NCBI RefSeq assembly: GCF_016863395.1
Contig: NZ_BOOU01000019.1
Location: 1-58,084, forward strand
From: Sphaerisporangium rufum
Lineage (GTDB): Bacteria; Actinomycetota; Actinomycetes; Streptosporangiales; Streptosporangiaceae
Direction of reading: 5' to 3'
Length of the DNA: 58,084 bases
The translations under genes and the position numbers were made by a program. Under the pieces are notes generated by a model. The model was not told the DNA's origin and ran no database searches. It saw nothing but the letters and a program-made list of their open reading frames with translations. This document shows positions 44,826-55,700 of this stretch, piece after piece. The first letter of the stretch is position 1. Each line of letters starts with the position of its first letter.

Positions 44826-46355
44826 ATGCTGCTCGACCGAGACGCCGCCGAGATCGGTGCGATGGCCGAAGCGCTGCGACCCGAGACCCGCGCCTTCATC
44901 GACGGCGAGTACCGGACCGGCTCGCTGGGAGAGTCCTTCACCACCGAGAACCCGGCGACCGGCGAGGCCATCGCGAAGGTCGTGCTGTGCACCGGCGAGG
45001 ACGTCGACGCGGCCGTCACCTCGGCGCGGACCGCGTTCGAGGACGGGCGCTGGTCCGGCCGCTCGCCCCGGGACCGCGGCCGGGTCCTGCTGCGCCTGGC
45101 CGAGCTCATCGACGAGCACCGCGAGGAACTGGCGCTGCTCGAATGCCTGGACACCGGCAAGCCGATCCGCGACGCCTACACCGCCGACATCACCAAGTCG
45201 GCCGCGATGACCCGCTGGTACGCCGAGGCGGCGGACAAGCTCTACGACGAGGTGGCGCCGACCCGGCCCGACGTGCTCGCGGTGGTGCGCCGCGAGCCGC
45301 TCGGCGTCGTCGGGTGCGTCACCCCGTGGAACTTCCCGCTGTACCAGGCCGCCTACAAGCTCGGCCCGGTGCTGGTGTCCGGCAACAGCCTGATCATCAA
45401 GCCGGCCGAGCAGACCCCGCTGACGACCATCAGGCTCGCCGCGCTCGCCCTTGAGGCGGGCGTCCCGCCCGGGGTGCTCAACGTGGTCCCCGGTGACGGC
45501 CCGATCACCGGGGCCGCGCTCGGCCGTCACCCCGACGTCGATTGCCTCGCCTTCACCGGGTCGACCGCGACCGCGCGTCGCTTCCTCGCCTACTCCGCCG
45601 AGTCCAACGCCAAGAAGGTCTGCGTGGAGGCGGGCGGCAAGTCCCCGCACATCGTCTTCCCGGACGCGGGGGACCTCGACGAGGTGGCCGAGGCCGTGGT
45701 GTGGGGGATCTTCTACCACCAGGGGCAGGTGTGCAGCGCGGGCAGCCGGCTGTTCGTGCACCGGGCGATCGCCGGCGAGCTGCTGGACCGCGTCGTGCTG
45801 CTCGCCGAGGCCCTGCGGGTCGGCGACCCGCTGGATCCCGGCACGCAGGTGGGCGCGCTGATCAGCGACCGGCAGCGGCGGCGGGTCATGGACTACATCG
45901 AGCGGGGGCGGGCGGAGGGCGCCCGCCTGCTCACCGGCGGCCACGGGACTCGCGCCGGCACCGGGGGCCACTTCATCGCCCCCACCGTCTTCGACCAGGT
46001 CCGCAACGACATGACCATCGCGCGAGAGGAGATCTTCGGTCCGGTCCTCGCCGTGCTGCCCTTCGACGACATCGACGAGGTGGTGCGCCTGGCCAACGAC
46101 ACCGCCTACGGCCTCGGTGCCGGGCTGTGGACCCGCGATATCGACCTGGCGCTCGGGGTGGCCGCCCGGCTGCGGGCGGGACAGGTATGGGTGAACAACT
46201 ACGACGGCAGCGACTGGTCGGTGCCGTGGGGCGGATTCAAGCAGTCCGGCACCGCCCGCGACAAGTCGCTGCACGCGATCGACGAGTACACCGCCCCGAA
46301 GGCCACCTGGATCCAGACGCGCCCGCCGGCCCCGTTCACCCTGGTCACCCGGTAG
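44826..46355 (+). CDS. NAD(P)-dependent aldehyde dehydrogenase
   Basis: 509 residues. The catalytic Cys303 lies in GQVCSAGSRLF, the general base Glu268 in VEAGGKSPHIVF, with TPWNFPLYQAAYKLGP and FTGSTATARRF forming the cofactor site. Similar to betaine-aldehyde/gamma-aminobutyraldehyde dehydrogenases. It would oxidise the aldehyde formed when an amine or imine from the preceding enzymes is broken down. AGGAGTG precedes the ATG, 34 bp after the decarboxylase stop. Confidence 0.92.
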   Translation: MLLDRDAAEIGAMAEALRPETRAFIDGEYRTGSLGESFTTENPATGEAIAKVVLCTGEDVDAAVTSARTAFEDGRWSGRSPRDRGRVLLRLAELIDEHREELALLECLDTGKPIRDAYTADITKSAAMTRWYAEAADKLYDEVAPTRPDVLAVVRREPLGVVGCVTPWNFPLYQAAYKLGPVLVSGNSLIIKPAEQTPLTTIRLAALALEAGVPPGVLNVVPGDGPITGAALGRHPDVDCLAFTGSTATARRFLAYSAESNAKKVCVEAGGKSPHIVFPDAGDLDEVAEAVVWGIFYHQGQVCSAGSRLFVHRAIAGELLDRVVLLAEALRVGDPLDPGTQVGALISDRQRRRVMDYIERGRAEGARLLTGGHGTRAGTGGHFIAPTVFDQVRNDMTIAREEIFGPVLAVLPFDDIDEVVRLANDTAYGLGAGLWTRDIDLALGVAARLRAGQVWVNNYDGSDWSVPWGGFKQSGTARDKSLHAIDEYTAPKATWIQTRPPAPFTLVTR

Positions 46356-46494
46356 GCCACGACCCCGCTCCTCCCGCGCCCGGCGTCCATGGCGCCGTCA
46401 CCTACGCGACGTCCTCGCCGAACTCCGACCGGCCGCCGCTCCTCCGGCACACCGGGGGTATCGTCGAGTTCGCTCTTCACTGGGAGGCTTCGGA

Positions 46495-47259
46495 ATGTTC
46501 TCCGCGGTAGCCGGCTACGACCGCTTCATGGGGCGCTTCGCCGCGCCGCTCGCCCCGGCCTTCGCCGACTTCGCCGAGATCAGGCCGGGGCAGCGGGTGC
46601 TCGACGTCGGCTGCGGCCCCGGCGCCCTTCTCGGCGAGCTGGCCGGCAGGCTGGGCGAAGGGTGCGCCGTCGGGGTGGAGCCCTCGGAGAGCTTCGCCGC
46701 GGCCGCGCGCGAGCGCCATCCGGCCACCCGGGTCGAGATCGGCACCGCCGAGGCACTGCCTTTCCCTGACCGCTCGTTCGACGCCGCGCTCGCGCAGCTG
46801 GTCGTCCACTTCATGAGCGACCCGGTCGCCGGGCTGCGGGAGATGGCGAGGGTGACGCGATCAGGCGGGGTGGTGGCCGCGTGCGTCTGGGACCACGCGG
46901 GCCGCACCGGGCCGCTGGAGCTGTTCTGGTCGGCGGTGCGCGAGTTCGATCCGGAGGTGGACGACGAGTCCGGCCGGGTGGGGACCCGCGAAGGCCAGCT
47001 GCGCGAGCTGTTCGTCGAGGCCGGTCTGGCCGGCGCGGAAGAGACGGCGCTCACGGTCGCCGTCGAGTACACCGGGTTCGACGACTGGTGGGAGATGTTC
47101 ACCCTGGGCGTCGCCCCGGCGGGCGTCCATGTCGCCGGCCTCGCGGCGGAAAAGCGGGAGGCCCTCCGGATCCGCTGCGCGGAGAAGTTCGCCGAGCGGG
47201 ACTCCCGCGTCATCACCGGGCGCGCCTGGGCCGCCCGGTGCCGCGTCGGCGGATCCTAG
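46495..47259 (+). CDS. Class I SAM-dependent methyltransferase
   Basis: 254 residues, UbiE/Methyltransf_11 type. Motif I is VLDVGCGPGALLGEL (about 35-49), followed by the acidic EPSES, AEALPFPDRSFDAALAQL and MARVTRSGGVVAACVW. No feature gives the substrate. GGGAGG lies eight bases upstream. It begins 139 bp after the aldehyde dehydrogenase and probably has its own promoter; convergent with the HATPase gene. Confidence 0.88.
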   Translation: MFSAVAGYDRFMGRFAAPLAPAFADFAEIRPGQRVLDVGCGPGALLGELAGRLGEGCAVGVEPSESFAAAARERHPATRVEIGTAEALPFPDRSFDAALAQLVVHFMSDPVAGLREMARVTRSGGVVAACVWDHAGRTGPLELFWSAVREFDPEVDDESGRVGTREGQLRELFVEAGLAGAEETALTVAVEYTGFDDWWEMFTLGVAPAGVHVAGLAAEKREALRIRCAEKFAERDSRVITGRAWAARCRVGGS

Positions 47260-47264
47260 GACCT

Positions 47265-47747
47265 TCAGAGACCGTCGGAGGTGTGACCGGCGGCAGGACA
47301 GGCGAGGGCGCACCAGACGACCTTCCCGCCGGTGACGGGCAGGCGGTGCCCCCAGCCGGCCGCCAGCACGCTCACCAGGAAGAGGCCGCGTCCCCCTTCA
47401 TCGTCCAGGGCGGCGGGACGCAGGCGCGGCGGGTCAGGGCTGGGGTCCCCGACTTCGAGGACGACCGCTCCCGGGGTCCGGTGCACATCGACCCATATAT
47501 AGTCCAGGAAATCGGCGGTGTGCTGGGTTCCGTAATCCCGGGCGCCGGGCATGGTCGCGCGGTTCATTCCCCGGGTCGCCGTGACGGCGTTCGCCGCCAG
47601 TTCCGATACGAGCAGTTCCGCGGTCTCGACGAGCACGCCCAGGTTCCATTTCCGCAGCATCGTATGGACGTGGACCCGCGCGTGACGCACGGCGTCCGGG
47701 CGGGCGGGAATCTCCAGATAACCGTCCCGCATTCTCTTCCCGGTCAT
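47265..47747 (-). CDS. HATPase_c ATP-binding protein (RsbW/anti-sigma-like)
   Basis: 160 residues. GHKL fold with the N-box ELLVSELAANAVTAT, G1 box LEVGDPSPDPPRL and G2 box GGRGLFLVSVLA. Single-domain GHKL proteins of this kind are abundant in actinomycetes, often beside XRE/DUF5753 and DUF397 genes, and include the AbaA-locus type thought to act in developmental regulation. GGAGGT six bases before the ATG at 47747 fixes the start. Divergent from the XRE/DUF5753 gene. Confidence 0.88.
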   Translation of the reverse strand: MTGKRMRDGYLEIPARPDAVRHARVHVHTMLRKWNLGVLVETAELLVSELAANAVTATRGMNRATMPGARDYGTQHTADFLDYIWVDVHRTPGAVVLEVGDPSPDPPRLRPAALDDEGGRGLFLVSVLAAGWGHRLPVTGGKVVWCALACPAAGHTSDGL

Positions 47748-47952
47748 CCGGGCACCTCCAGGATCCGTTGCTCTCACCCGGTCCTCGGTGGGGACGTGTG
47801 TCCATCACCCTGAGGACTCCGATTCACCTCACCATGCTGTGCCTGATCGGCTACGTTCAGTAGCGGATCTGTCGGACAGAGGTGATACATCTCCGGTGGC
47901 ACATCGGTGGGTCTTGTGGGATCACGGCGGGCGGTGGCGGAGGGAGTACGGC

Positions 47953-48780
47953 ATGGGACGGCCGGTGGACATCGATCCGGAGGCCTCGGGCGCGGCTAGG
48001 TTCGCTTACGAGCTGCGCCGGCACCGGCGCCGGGCCGGCCTCACCCAGGAGCAGCTCGGCCGCCGCATCGGCTTCTCCGAGAGCCTGATCGGCATGGTGG
48101 AGACGCAGCGGCGCGTACCCACCGAGGACTTCGCCCGCCGATGCGACAAGGCGCTCGGCCTGGACGGCATGCTCGACCGGCTCCACCAGGACACCTGGCC
48201 GCCGCTGCCTCCCGTCCCGGAGCATTTCCGCGACTGGGCGGCCGAGGAACGCCGCGCCACGGCCCTACGCCTGTGGGATCCCCTCCTTATCCCCGGCCTG
48301 TTCCAGACCGAGGCATACGCCCGTACGCTGTTCGACGAGGAGCCGGGTATCACCGGGGAACAGATCGACCAGCGGCTGCAAGGCCGCATGCGGCGAAAGA
48401 ACACCCTCACGCGGGACGATGCTCCGATGATCTGGTCGCTTATCGACGAAGGCGTGCTGCATCGCCCGATAGGCACTCGGATGATCATGAGGGAACAACT
48501 CGAACACCTGCTGGACATCAGCCGGAGACCTCGGGTCGCGATCCAGATGGTGCCGTACGGTGCCCGGGCCTCGGCGGGACTGCTCGGAGCATTTGGAATA
48601 GCGGAAATGCGCGGATCGGCTTATACCGTATATGTAGAGACTCAGCCTCGTGGTCGAACGGTCGACGAGCGTGTGATGATCGCCGAACTCCTGACCCGGT
48701 ATGACGCCATCCGGAGCGAGGCCAACTCCACGTTCCTGTCCCAGAAAATGATCGAGGAAGCGGTGCGGAGATGGACCTAG
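47953..48780 (+). CDS. XRE/DUF5753 regulator (WhiJ-like)
   Basis: 275 residues. The N-terminal helix-turn-helix (about 15-65: LRRHRRRAGLTQEQLGRRIG, then FSESLIGMVETQRR) is followed by a DUF5753 domain with LLIPGLFQTEAYARTLF, RQLEHLL-type MREQLEHLLDI, VAIQMVPYGA and YVETQPRGRTVDE. WhiJ and its paralogues in Streptomyces have this architecture and work with small DUF397 proteins. GGAGGGA upstream fixes the start. Its stop lies inside the first DUF397 gene, so the two are coupled. Confidence 0.92.
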   Translation: MGRPVDIDPEASGAARFAYELRRHRRRAGLTQEQLGRRIGFSESLIGMVETQRRVPTEDFARRCDKALGLDGMLDRLHQDTWPPLPPVPEHFRDWAAEERRATALRLWDPLLIPGLFQTEAYARTLFDEEPGITGEQIDQRLQGRMRRKNTLTRDDAPMIWSLIDEGVLHRPIGTRMIMREQLEHLLDISRRPRVAIQMVPYGARASAGLLGAFGIAEMRGSAYTVYVETQPRGRTVDERVMIAELLTRYDAIRSEANSTFLSQKMIEEAVRRWT

Positions 48781-48971
48781 GTCAGACCTGCTGGCGCAAG
48801 TCGAGCTACTCAGGCGGGGACGGGGGCATGTGCGTAGAGGTCGCCCTCGGTCTGCCCGGCATCGTGGCCGTACGCGACTCCAAGTCCCCCGCGCAGCCGC
48901 CGCTGGCCACTCCGAGTGAGGAATGGCGCAACTTCCTGCATGCCGTCCGCCGGGGCGGGTTCTCCGGTTGA
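48771..48971 (+). CDS. DUF397 protein, copy 1
   Basis: 66 residues: CWRKSSYSGGDGGMCVEVAL, then VAVRDSKSP and EEWRNFLHAVRRGGF. This is the canonical DUF397 small protein. Its ATG lies 10 bp inside the end of the DUF5753 gene. Partner of WhiJ-like regulators; presumed to modulate their DNA binding. Confidence 0.9.
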   Translation: MDLGQTCWRKSSYSGGDGGMCVEVALGLPGIVAVRDSKSPAQPPLATPSEEWRNFLHAVRRGGFSG

Positions 48972-48976
48972 CCCGG

Positions 48977-49216
48977 ATGACCGCCACAGGAAGCGGTGCG
49001 GAGATCGATCTAAGCCAGGCCCTATGGCGCAGGTCGAGCCGATCCGGAGACGACGGCGGTATGTGCGTCGAGGCCGCGGTGAACCTGCCCGGCGCTGTGG
49101 CCGTTCGCGACTCCAAATCCCCGATGCGGGCACCGCTGATCACACTGCCTCAGGAGTGGCGCACCTTCCTGAACGCTGTCCGTGAGGAGGGCCTTCACAA
49201 CTGTCCGCCTGCTTGA
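48977..49216 (+). CDS. DUF397 protein, copy 2
   Basis: 79 residues: IDLSQALWRRSSRSGDDGGM, CVEAAVNLPGAVAVRDSKSP, EEWRTFLNAV-like QEWRTFLNAVREEG. It starts 5 bp after copy 1, with a short extra N-terminus. Clearly related to copies 1 and 3 but divergent enough to indicate an old duplication. Confidence 0.85.
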   Translation: MTATGSGAEIDLSQALWRRSSRSGDDGGMCVEAAVNLPGAVAVRDSKSPMRAPLITLPQEWRTFLNAVREEGLHNCPPA

Positions 49217-49230
49217 TCATAAAGGCGCCG

Positions 49231-49425
49231 ATGGACCTGAGCCGAACCGTCTGGCGGAGATCAAGCCACTCGGGCGGGGGCGGGGGCATGTGCCTTGAGG
49301 TTGCGATCGACCTGCCTGACGTTGTAGCTGTGCGCGATTCCAAAGTTCGTGTGCAGGCGCCGGCGGGCACAGCGGCGCGCGAGTGGCAGGTCTTACTGCG
49401 CACCATCCGTCAGGGTGAGTTTTAG
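49231..49425 (+). CDS. DUF397 protein, copy 3
   Basis: 64 residues: MDLSRTVWRRSSHSGGGGGM, CLEVAIDLPDVVAVRDSK and EWQVLLRTIRQGEF. The ATG at 49231 matches the family start; a TTG at 49213 is in frame but overlaps copy 2. Third member of the tandem set. Confidence 0.85.
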   Translation: MDLSRTVWRRSSHSGGGGGMCLEVAIDLPDVVAVRDSKVRVQAPAGTAAREWQVLLRTIRQGEF

Positions 49426-49736
49426 GGCATCGGTAAACCGGCCAGAGTGCCGAATATGGCTATTACTCATTGTCAATGCGTAACCACGCATTGTCTCTAT
49501 CTCTCTCGAGATCCGATTGACCTGCGGATTCGCGGATGGCTGCGCTGAGATGATCGCAGCAACACGTGATCAATAGATCACTCAGCGGAGTGTGATCTGG
49601 AACACGTTGATCTCCTACCTGTGGATTGAATACGTTCCAAGCGATCACTACGGGGTTCACTTCCGTCGGTCGACTTTGTCGAACGTCTCCATGGCGGCGC
49701 CCTTCTTCCGTTCTCGGACCAAAGAAAGGGCGGCGC
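49426..49736. promoter_or_regulatory. RHS gene leader with GTGATC/GATCAC array
   Basis: 311 bp without a gene. GTGATC-AATA-GATCAC (49566-49581) is a perfect inverted repeat. Further half-sites are GTGATC at 49592-49597 and GATCAC at 49643-49648, with GTTGATC at 49606-49612. AACACG(T)TGATC-type sequence occurs twice (49561-49571 and 49601-49612). A likely operator array upstream of the toxin gene, downstream of the WhiJ-like module. Confidence 0.5.
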
Positions 49737-52700
49737 ATGCGTCGTTCGGTGTCACGCGCTCGTTTCGGTGCGCTCACTCTCACCGTTTTGACCTCGCTCA
49801 TGCTGATAACGGGGGTCGGTGCCTCGACGGCGCTCATCGCCCAGGCCGCGGCGCACACCCCCGCACTGTTCGACGGAGTGGCCGCCCTCGGTGGATCGGC
49901 CGACCTGGATGTGCACCGGCCCGTCCAGGAGATCGGTTCGGCAGCCGGGCGTCCGCATCTCGTGCCGGCGGACGCCACCAGGGCGAAAGAGGCGGGCTCG
50001 GGCGTATCCCGGCCGGTTAAGCCACCGGAGGGTGCACTGCCACTGGACACCCGGCATCGGCTGTCAGGCAAGCCCGCGGAAGGGGGCCTCAAGCCGCCGC
50101 CTTCTCCGGCACGCGAAGCCGGCCCCGCAGGCGTGAGCGTTGACCGCGACCTGGCCGCGTCGCGCTCCGATTCGACGGCGCAGGCCGTGACGAGCACCGG
50201 CCTTTCCGACTGCTACTACCCGAACTGGTCGCTGGTCCGCCAGTACGCGTACGGCGACGTGGTCTCCTACTACAACGTCACCCAGGGCATGACCGAGCCG
50301 CACGACTTCGTGGCAACGCGGACTCCCTACGGCGCACCGTTGGGGTCGACCGCGTGGTACGACCTTGGGCCTTGTTACGTGATTCCGGAGCACCAGCCCC
50401 AGCCGCCCGCCTTCGTCGGTTTCTGGCCGGAGGACGACGGGCTGGCCGGCTCGCTGACGCCGACCCTCGGCGCGCTGGCCGCCTCGGAGACCGACGCGCA
50501 GGTGGGGTACTGGTTCCAGATCTGCTCGGGACCTTCCGGCCCGGAGGGCGAGTGGGACTGGTGTGAGGACAGCGAATGGACGACCACCGGTGCCTGGGTG
50601 GTGCCGGCCGGGAAGTTGAAGTGGGGACAGAGCTACTGGTGGTCCGTCGTCGCCGAGGATGTCGACAACGGAAAGAGCTCCTACTCGCCGTGGACCAAGC
50701 TGACCGTCGTCCCCGAACAGCCGGCGATCAACTCGCTGCTCGGTACCGGTATCGACGGCCGGGCGTTCAACCAGGTGGTCGGCAACTTCACCGAGCAGGC
50801 CACCGATGCCGCGGTCGCCGCGGTCGGCCCGCCCCTGGCCGTCACCCGCACCTATAACAGCCTCGACCCCCGCGCGGACGGTATGTTCGGCGCGGGATGG
50901 AGCACGCGATGGGACATGCGGCTCGTCGAGGAGCCCCAGACGAAGACCGTATTGATCACCTACCCCGACGGCAGCCAGGCACGGTTCGGTGCGATCGGCA
51001 ACGGGGACTACGCACCGCCGCAAGGATCGTACGCCACGCTGGCGACCCGTGCCGAGGGCGGCTGGCGCCTGATGGACAAATCAGCTACCTCCTACCTGTT
51101 CGACGCGCAGGGCCGGGTCACGAAGGTCACCGACAACCGGGGGCGTGGCCAGGATCTGGTCTATGGCGCTGACAGCCGGCTGGCCAAGGTGACGTCGACC
51201 GGCGGCAGGTCCCTCTACTTCACCTGGAGCGGCGGCCACGCGACGGCGGTCTCAACCGATCCGGTGAGCGGCAGCCCGTTTAGCTGGTCCTACACCTACG
51301 ACGGCGACAAGCTGGTCAAGGTCTGCGGCCCGGGCTCCGCCACGGCCTGTGCCGCCTACACCTACGCCGATGCCTCCCGCTACAGCACCAGCGTGCTCAA
51401 CTCGCTGCCGACCGGGTACTGGCGGCTGGGGGAGGCGAGCGGTGCCAAGAACTCCAAGCTCGCTGACGCGGTGGGCTGGAATCTCGGCAAGCAGGACGCC
51501 AACTTCAGCAGTGGCACCTTCAACGCGGCCACCGGCGTGTCCGGGGCGCTCGGCGGTTCCGCCGACACCGCGGTGAGATTCGCCGGCACATCGGCCTCCA
51601 GTTCGTACGTCTGGCTTCCGGAGGCGTCGATCAGTGGCTCCGCCGGCTACCTGACGGCCGAGACCTGGTTCAAGACGACCGGGTCCGGCGTGGTGTTCGG
51701 GCAGAGTGATACCGCCTCGGGGACACCGTCGGACTTCACCCCGACGGTGTACGTGGGCACCGACGGTAAGCTCCGCGCCCAGTTCTGGAACGGCACGGCC
51801 AATCCGATCACCACCGGCGCGGCGGTGAACAACGGTCAGTGGCACCACGTGGCGCTCACCGGCGACGGCGCCGGCCAGACCCTCTACCTGGACGGCGAGC
51901 CGGTGGGCACCCGTAACGGTGCCATCGACCACCGCGGCCAGCGGTACACCCGCCTCGGTAGCGGCTACACGTCGGCGTCCTGGCCGGCGTCCACCTCTTC
52001 CGTGCAGGTCTTCCCGTTCAAAGGTGACCTCGACGAGGTGGCGATCTACCATCGTTCGCTGCCGGCCGCCGAGGTCCGCGCGCACTACCAGGCCGGTTCC
52101 ATCGCTCCACAGCTGAGCCGGTCCACGCTCCCGTCCGGCCGGATCCAGGCCGACAACACCTACCTCCCTGACGGGGGCCGGCTCCAGACCCACACCGACA
52201 CCAACGGCGGTCTCTGGAAGGTCGGCGCGCTGCAGTATGCCGCGGACGAACTCGGTGATCCGCTGGCATCCGTCACGGTGACCGACCCGCACAACGCCAC
52301 GCTCAAGTCCACGCACGACGGCCTGCGCGGCCTGCGGACGACCGGCCGGACCGATGAACTGGGCAAGACCACCTCGTTCGAGTACGACACCGGCGGGTAC
52401 CTGGCCAAAATCACCGATGCGAACGCCAACACGACGGAGTTGACGCATGATGAGCGCGGCAACCAGCTCAGCGTGACCACCTGCCGTTCCGCGAGCAGCT
52501 GCCAGACGGCGTACGCGTCGTACTACCTCAGCGGCTCCGACCGGTTCGACCCGCGCAATGATCAGCTCACCGCCTATCGGGATGCGCGGTCCGCCAGCAG
52601 TACCGGCAACACCTACGCGACGAAGCTGGAGTACAACACCTTCGGCGAGAAGACCAAGGTGACGACCCCCGCCACCTCCGACTTCCCGAACGGGCGCTCC

Positions 52701-55700
52701 ACCACGTACTCCTACACCGACGGCACCGAGGCGGCCAGCGGTGGCGGCATGACCCCGGCCGGCCTGCTGAAGACCACGACCGATCCCAAGGGCGAGCACC
52801 GCGACTACGCCTACACCGCGTCGGGTGACCTCGCCCGGGACACGTCTCCGACCGGCCTTGTCACGGGCTACACCTACGACGCCATCGGCCGCAGGGCCGG
52901 CAGCACCGAGATCTCCGCCGCGCAGCAGGGGAGCGGTGTGGCGACCAGCTACGGTTACGACGCGACGGGGCGCCTTGCCACGGTGACGGGCCCCGGAGTC
53001 AAGAACGAGATCAGTGGCGCGGTGCACACGACCCAGACGCGGTACACCTACGACGCCGACGGCAACCGGACCGGCGAGACCCTGGCCGACATCACCGGCG
53101 GCGACCCGGCCCGCACGAAGACCTACGAGTACGACACCTACGGCCGGATGGAGAAGGTCACCGGCCCGGAGGGAGAGGTCGTCCAGACCTCCTACGACCA
53201 CATGGGCCGGGCGGTCAGCACCACCGACGCCGCCGGTGCGACGTACGCCTACGCGTACACGGCGCGCGGCGAATCGGAATCCGTCACGTTGAAGGGCTGG
53301 ACCGGCAGCCCCACCGATCCGAAGCCCGCCGCGGACGTGATCGTGCGGTCGAACGCCTACGACCCCGCCGGGCGTCTGGCCTCGCAGACCGACGCCATGG
53401 GCCGGACCACGCGCTTCACCTACTTCAACGACGACTCTCCTGCCGACGTGATCGCCGACCAGGTCAAGCTCAACGCGTCCGCGACGCCGGTCAACGTCGT
53501 GCTGACGTCCTCGACCTACGACGCCGCCGGCAACCTGACCCGTCAGGTAACCGGCGGGGGCAAGACCCGCGTCGACCACGTCTACGACGCCGCGGGACGC
53601 CTCACCTCCAGCACCCTCGACCCCGCCGCGCTGAACCGCAAGACCGCCTACACCTACGACGCCAACACCAACGTCACCCAGACGGTCCTGACCGGAGCCG
53701 GGACGACCCGCGCGGAGAGCACCTCCTTCCGCTACGAGACCGGCGGGCGGCTCATCGAGCAGACGGTGGAGAACGGCGCCACCGACCTCACCACGTCGTG
53801 GACGGTCGACGACCGGGGACTGATCCGGGAGATCGTCGACCCGCGCGGCAACGCGACCGGCGCGACCCGCGCCGACTACACCACCTCGGTCGACTACGAC
53901 GCGCTCGGCCGGCCGGTGCAGGTCCAGGGCCCGCCGGTGAAGGTCGAGCGGGGCGGAGCCGCGGCGACCACCGAGCGGCCCACCGCGCGGATGGGTTACA
54001 ACACCGCCGGCGAGGAGACGCACAAGACCGGACCGGAGAACCGCGCCACCGTGACCGCCTACGACAAGGCGGGCCGGGTCGCCTCCGTCACCGGTTCGCC
54101 GTACACGCCGCCGGGCGGGACGCAGGTCACGCCGCGGACATCATTCGGATACGACGCCGCCGGACGCGTCACCTCGGTGACCGACCCCCGGGGGAATGTC
54201 ACCGACACCACCTACGATGTGCTCGGCCGCAAGGTGCGTGTCACCGACCCGGCGGCCACGGCGGGCGCGCCCAGGGGGAACTGGGACTTCACCTATACCC
54301 TGACCGGCGAGGAGCTCTCGGCCACCGACCCGACCGGCGCCCGCACCGAGGCGACCTACGACGGCTTAGGCCGCCAGGTCACCGCGACGCAGATCGAGCG
54401 CCGGCCGGCCGCGGCCGCGTACACGACCGTCATGGAGTACGACACCGCGGGCAGGCAGACGGCGGTGAAACGGCCCGCGGGCAACCGGACCCAGCTGACC
54501 GTCAACGCCGCCGGCGAGGTCGTCACGCAGACCGACGCCCTCAACCACGCAGACGCCTTCGCCTACGACCCGGCCGGTCGCACCGTTAAGATCACCGACG
54601 CGCTGGGCAACAGCACCGCCACCGAGTACGACCTGGCCGGCCGCAAGACCACGGCCAAGGACCTCAACGCGTCCGGCACGGTGTTGCGCACCTTCGGGTT
54701 CGCCTACGACGCGGCCGGAAACCTGACCACCCAGACCAGCCCGGAAGGCCACGCCACCCGGCGCACCTTCGACGCCGCCGACCGGCTCGTCCAGTTGGTG
54801 GAGTCGGTGGCGGCCGGCAAGGACATCACCACGTCGTTCGGCTACAACGCGGCGAGCGAGCGTACGCGGACCACCGACGGGCGGGGGAGCACGTTCCTGA
54901 CGACCTACAACTCGCTGGGATTGGTGGAGTCACGGATCGAGCCGTCGACGCCGGCTCATCCCGGTCTCGCTGACCGCACCTGGACCGCGAGCTACGACCA
55001 GGCCGGCAACCCGGTGAGCGTGCTGCAGCCCGGTGGCGTCCAGATCACCAACGCCTACGACAACCTCAACCGCCTGATCGGCGAGGCGGGCTCCGGGGCG
55101 GAGGTCACCACCCAGGGCACCGCCTTCGGCTATGACCTGGCCGGCCGGCGGACCAGCGCCGGTGACCTCGCCTTCACCTACAACGACCGCGGGCTGCTGC
55201 TCAGCACCGCGAAGGCGGGGACGCCGGGGACGCTGTCGACCTTCGCCTACGACGCCAACCAGCGGCCGGCGCAGCGCACCGACGCGGCGGGCACCGCCAC
55301 GCTGACCTGGGACGATGCCGATCGGCTGAAGACGCTCAGCGATCCGCTGACCGCCACCACCCTGACCTACGGGTACGACAACGCCGACCGGCTCACCGGT
55401 ATCACCTACGGCACCGGGCCCAAGCGCACCTATACCTACGACCCGATGGACCGGCTGACCGGCGACAGCCTCAAGTCGGCGGGCAACGCGGCGATGGCGT
55501 CGATCACCTACGGATACGACCGTGACGACAACCTCACCACCAAGACCACCAGCGGGACCGCGGGCGCCGGGACCAACACCTACACCTACGACTTCGCCAA
55601 CCGGCTGACGTCCTGGACCGCGCCCGGCGGCGCCGTGACCGACTACGCCTGGGACGACTCCGGTAACCGGGTCAAGGCCGGGGACCAGACCTTCACCTAC

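Noticed and set aside
51252-54023. A 923-codon minus-strand frame inside the RHS gene
   Set aside because: Shadow of the YD-repeat coding strand; repetitive Gly/Val/Arg composition and no start signals.
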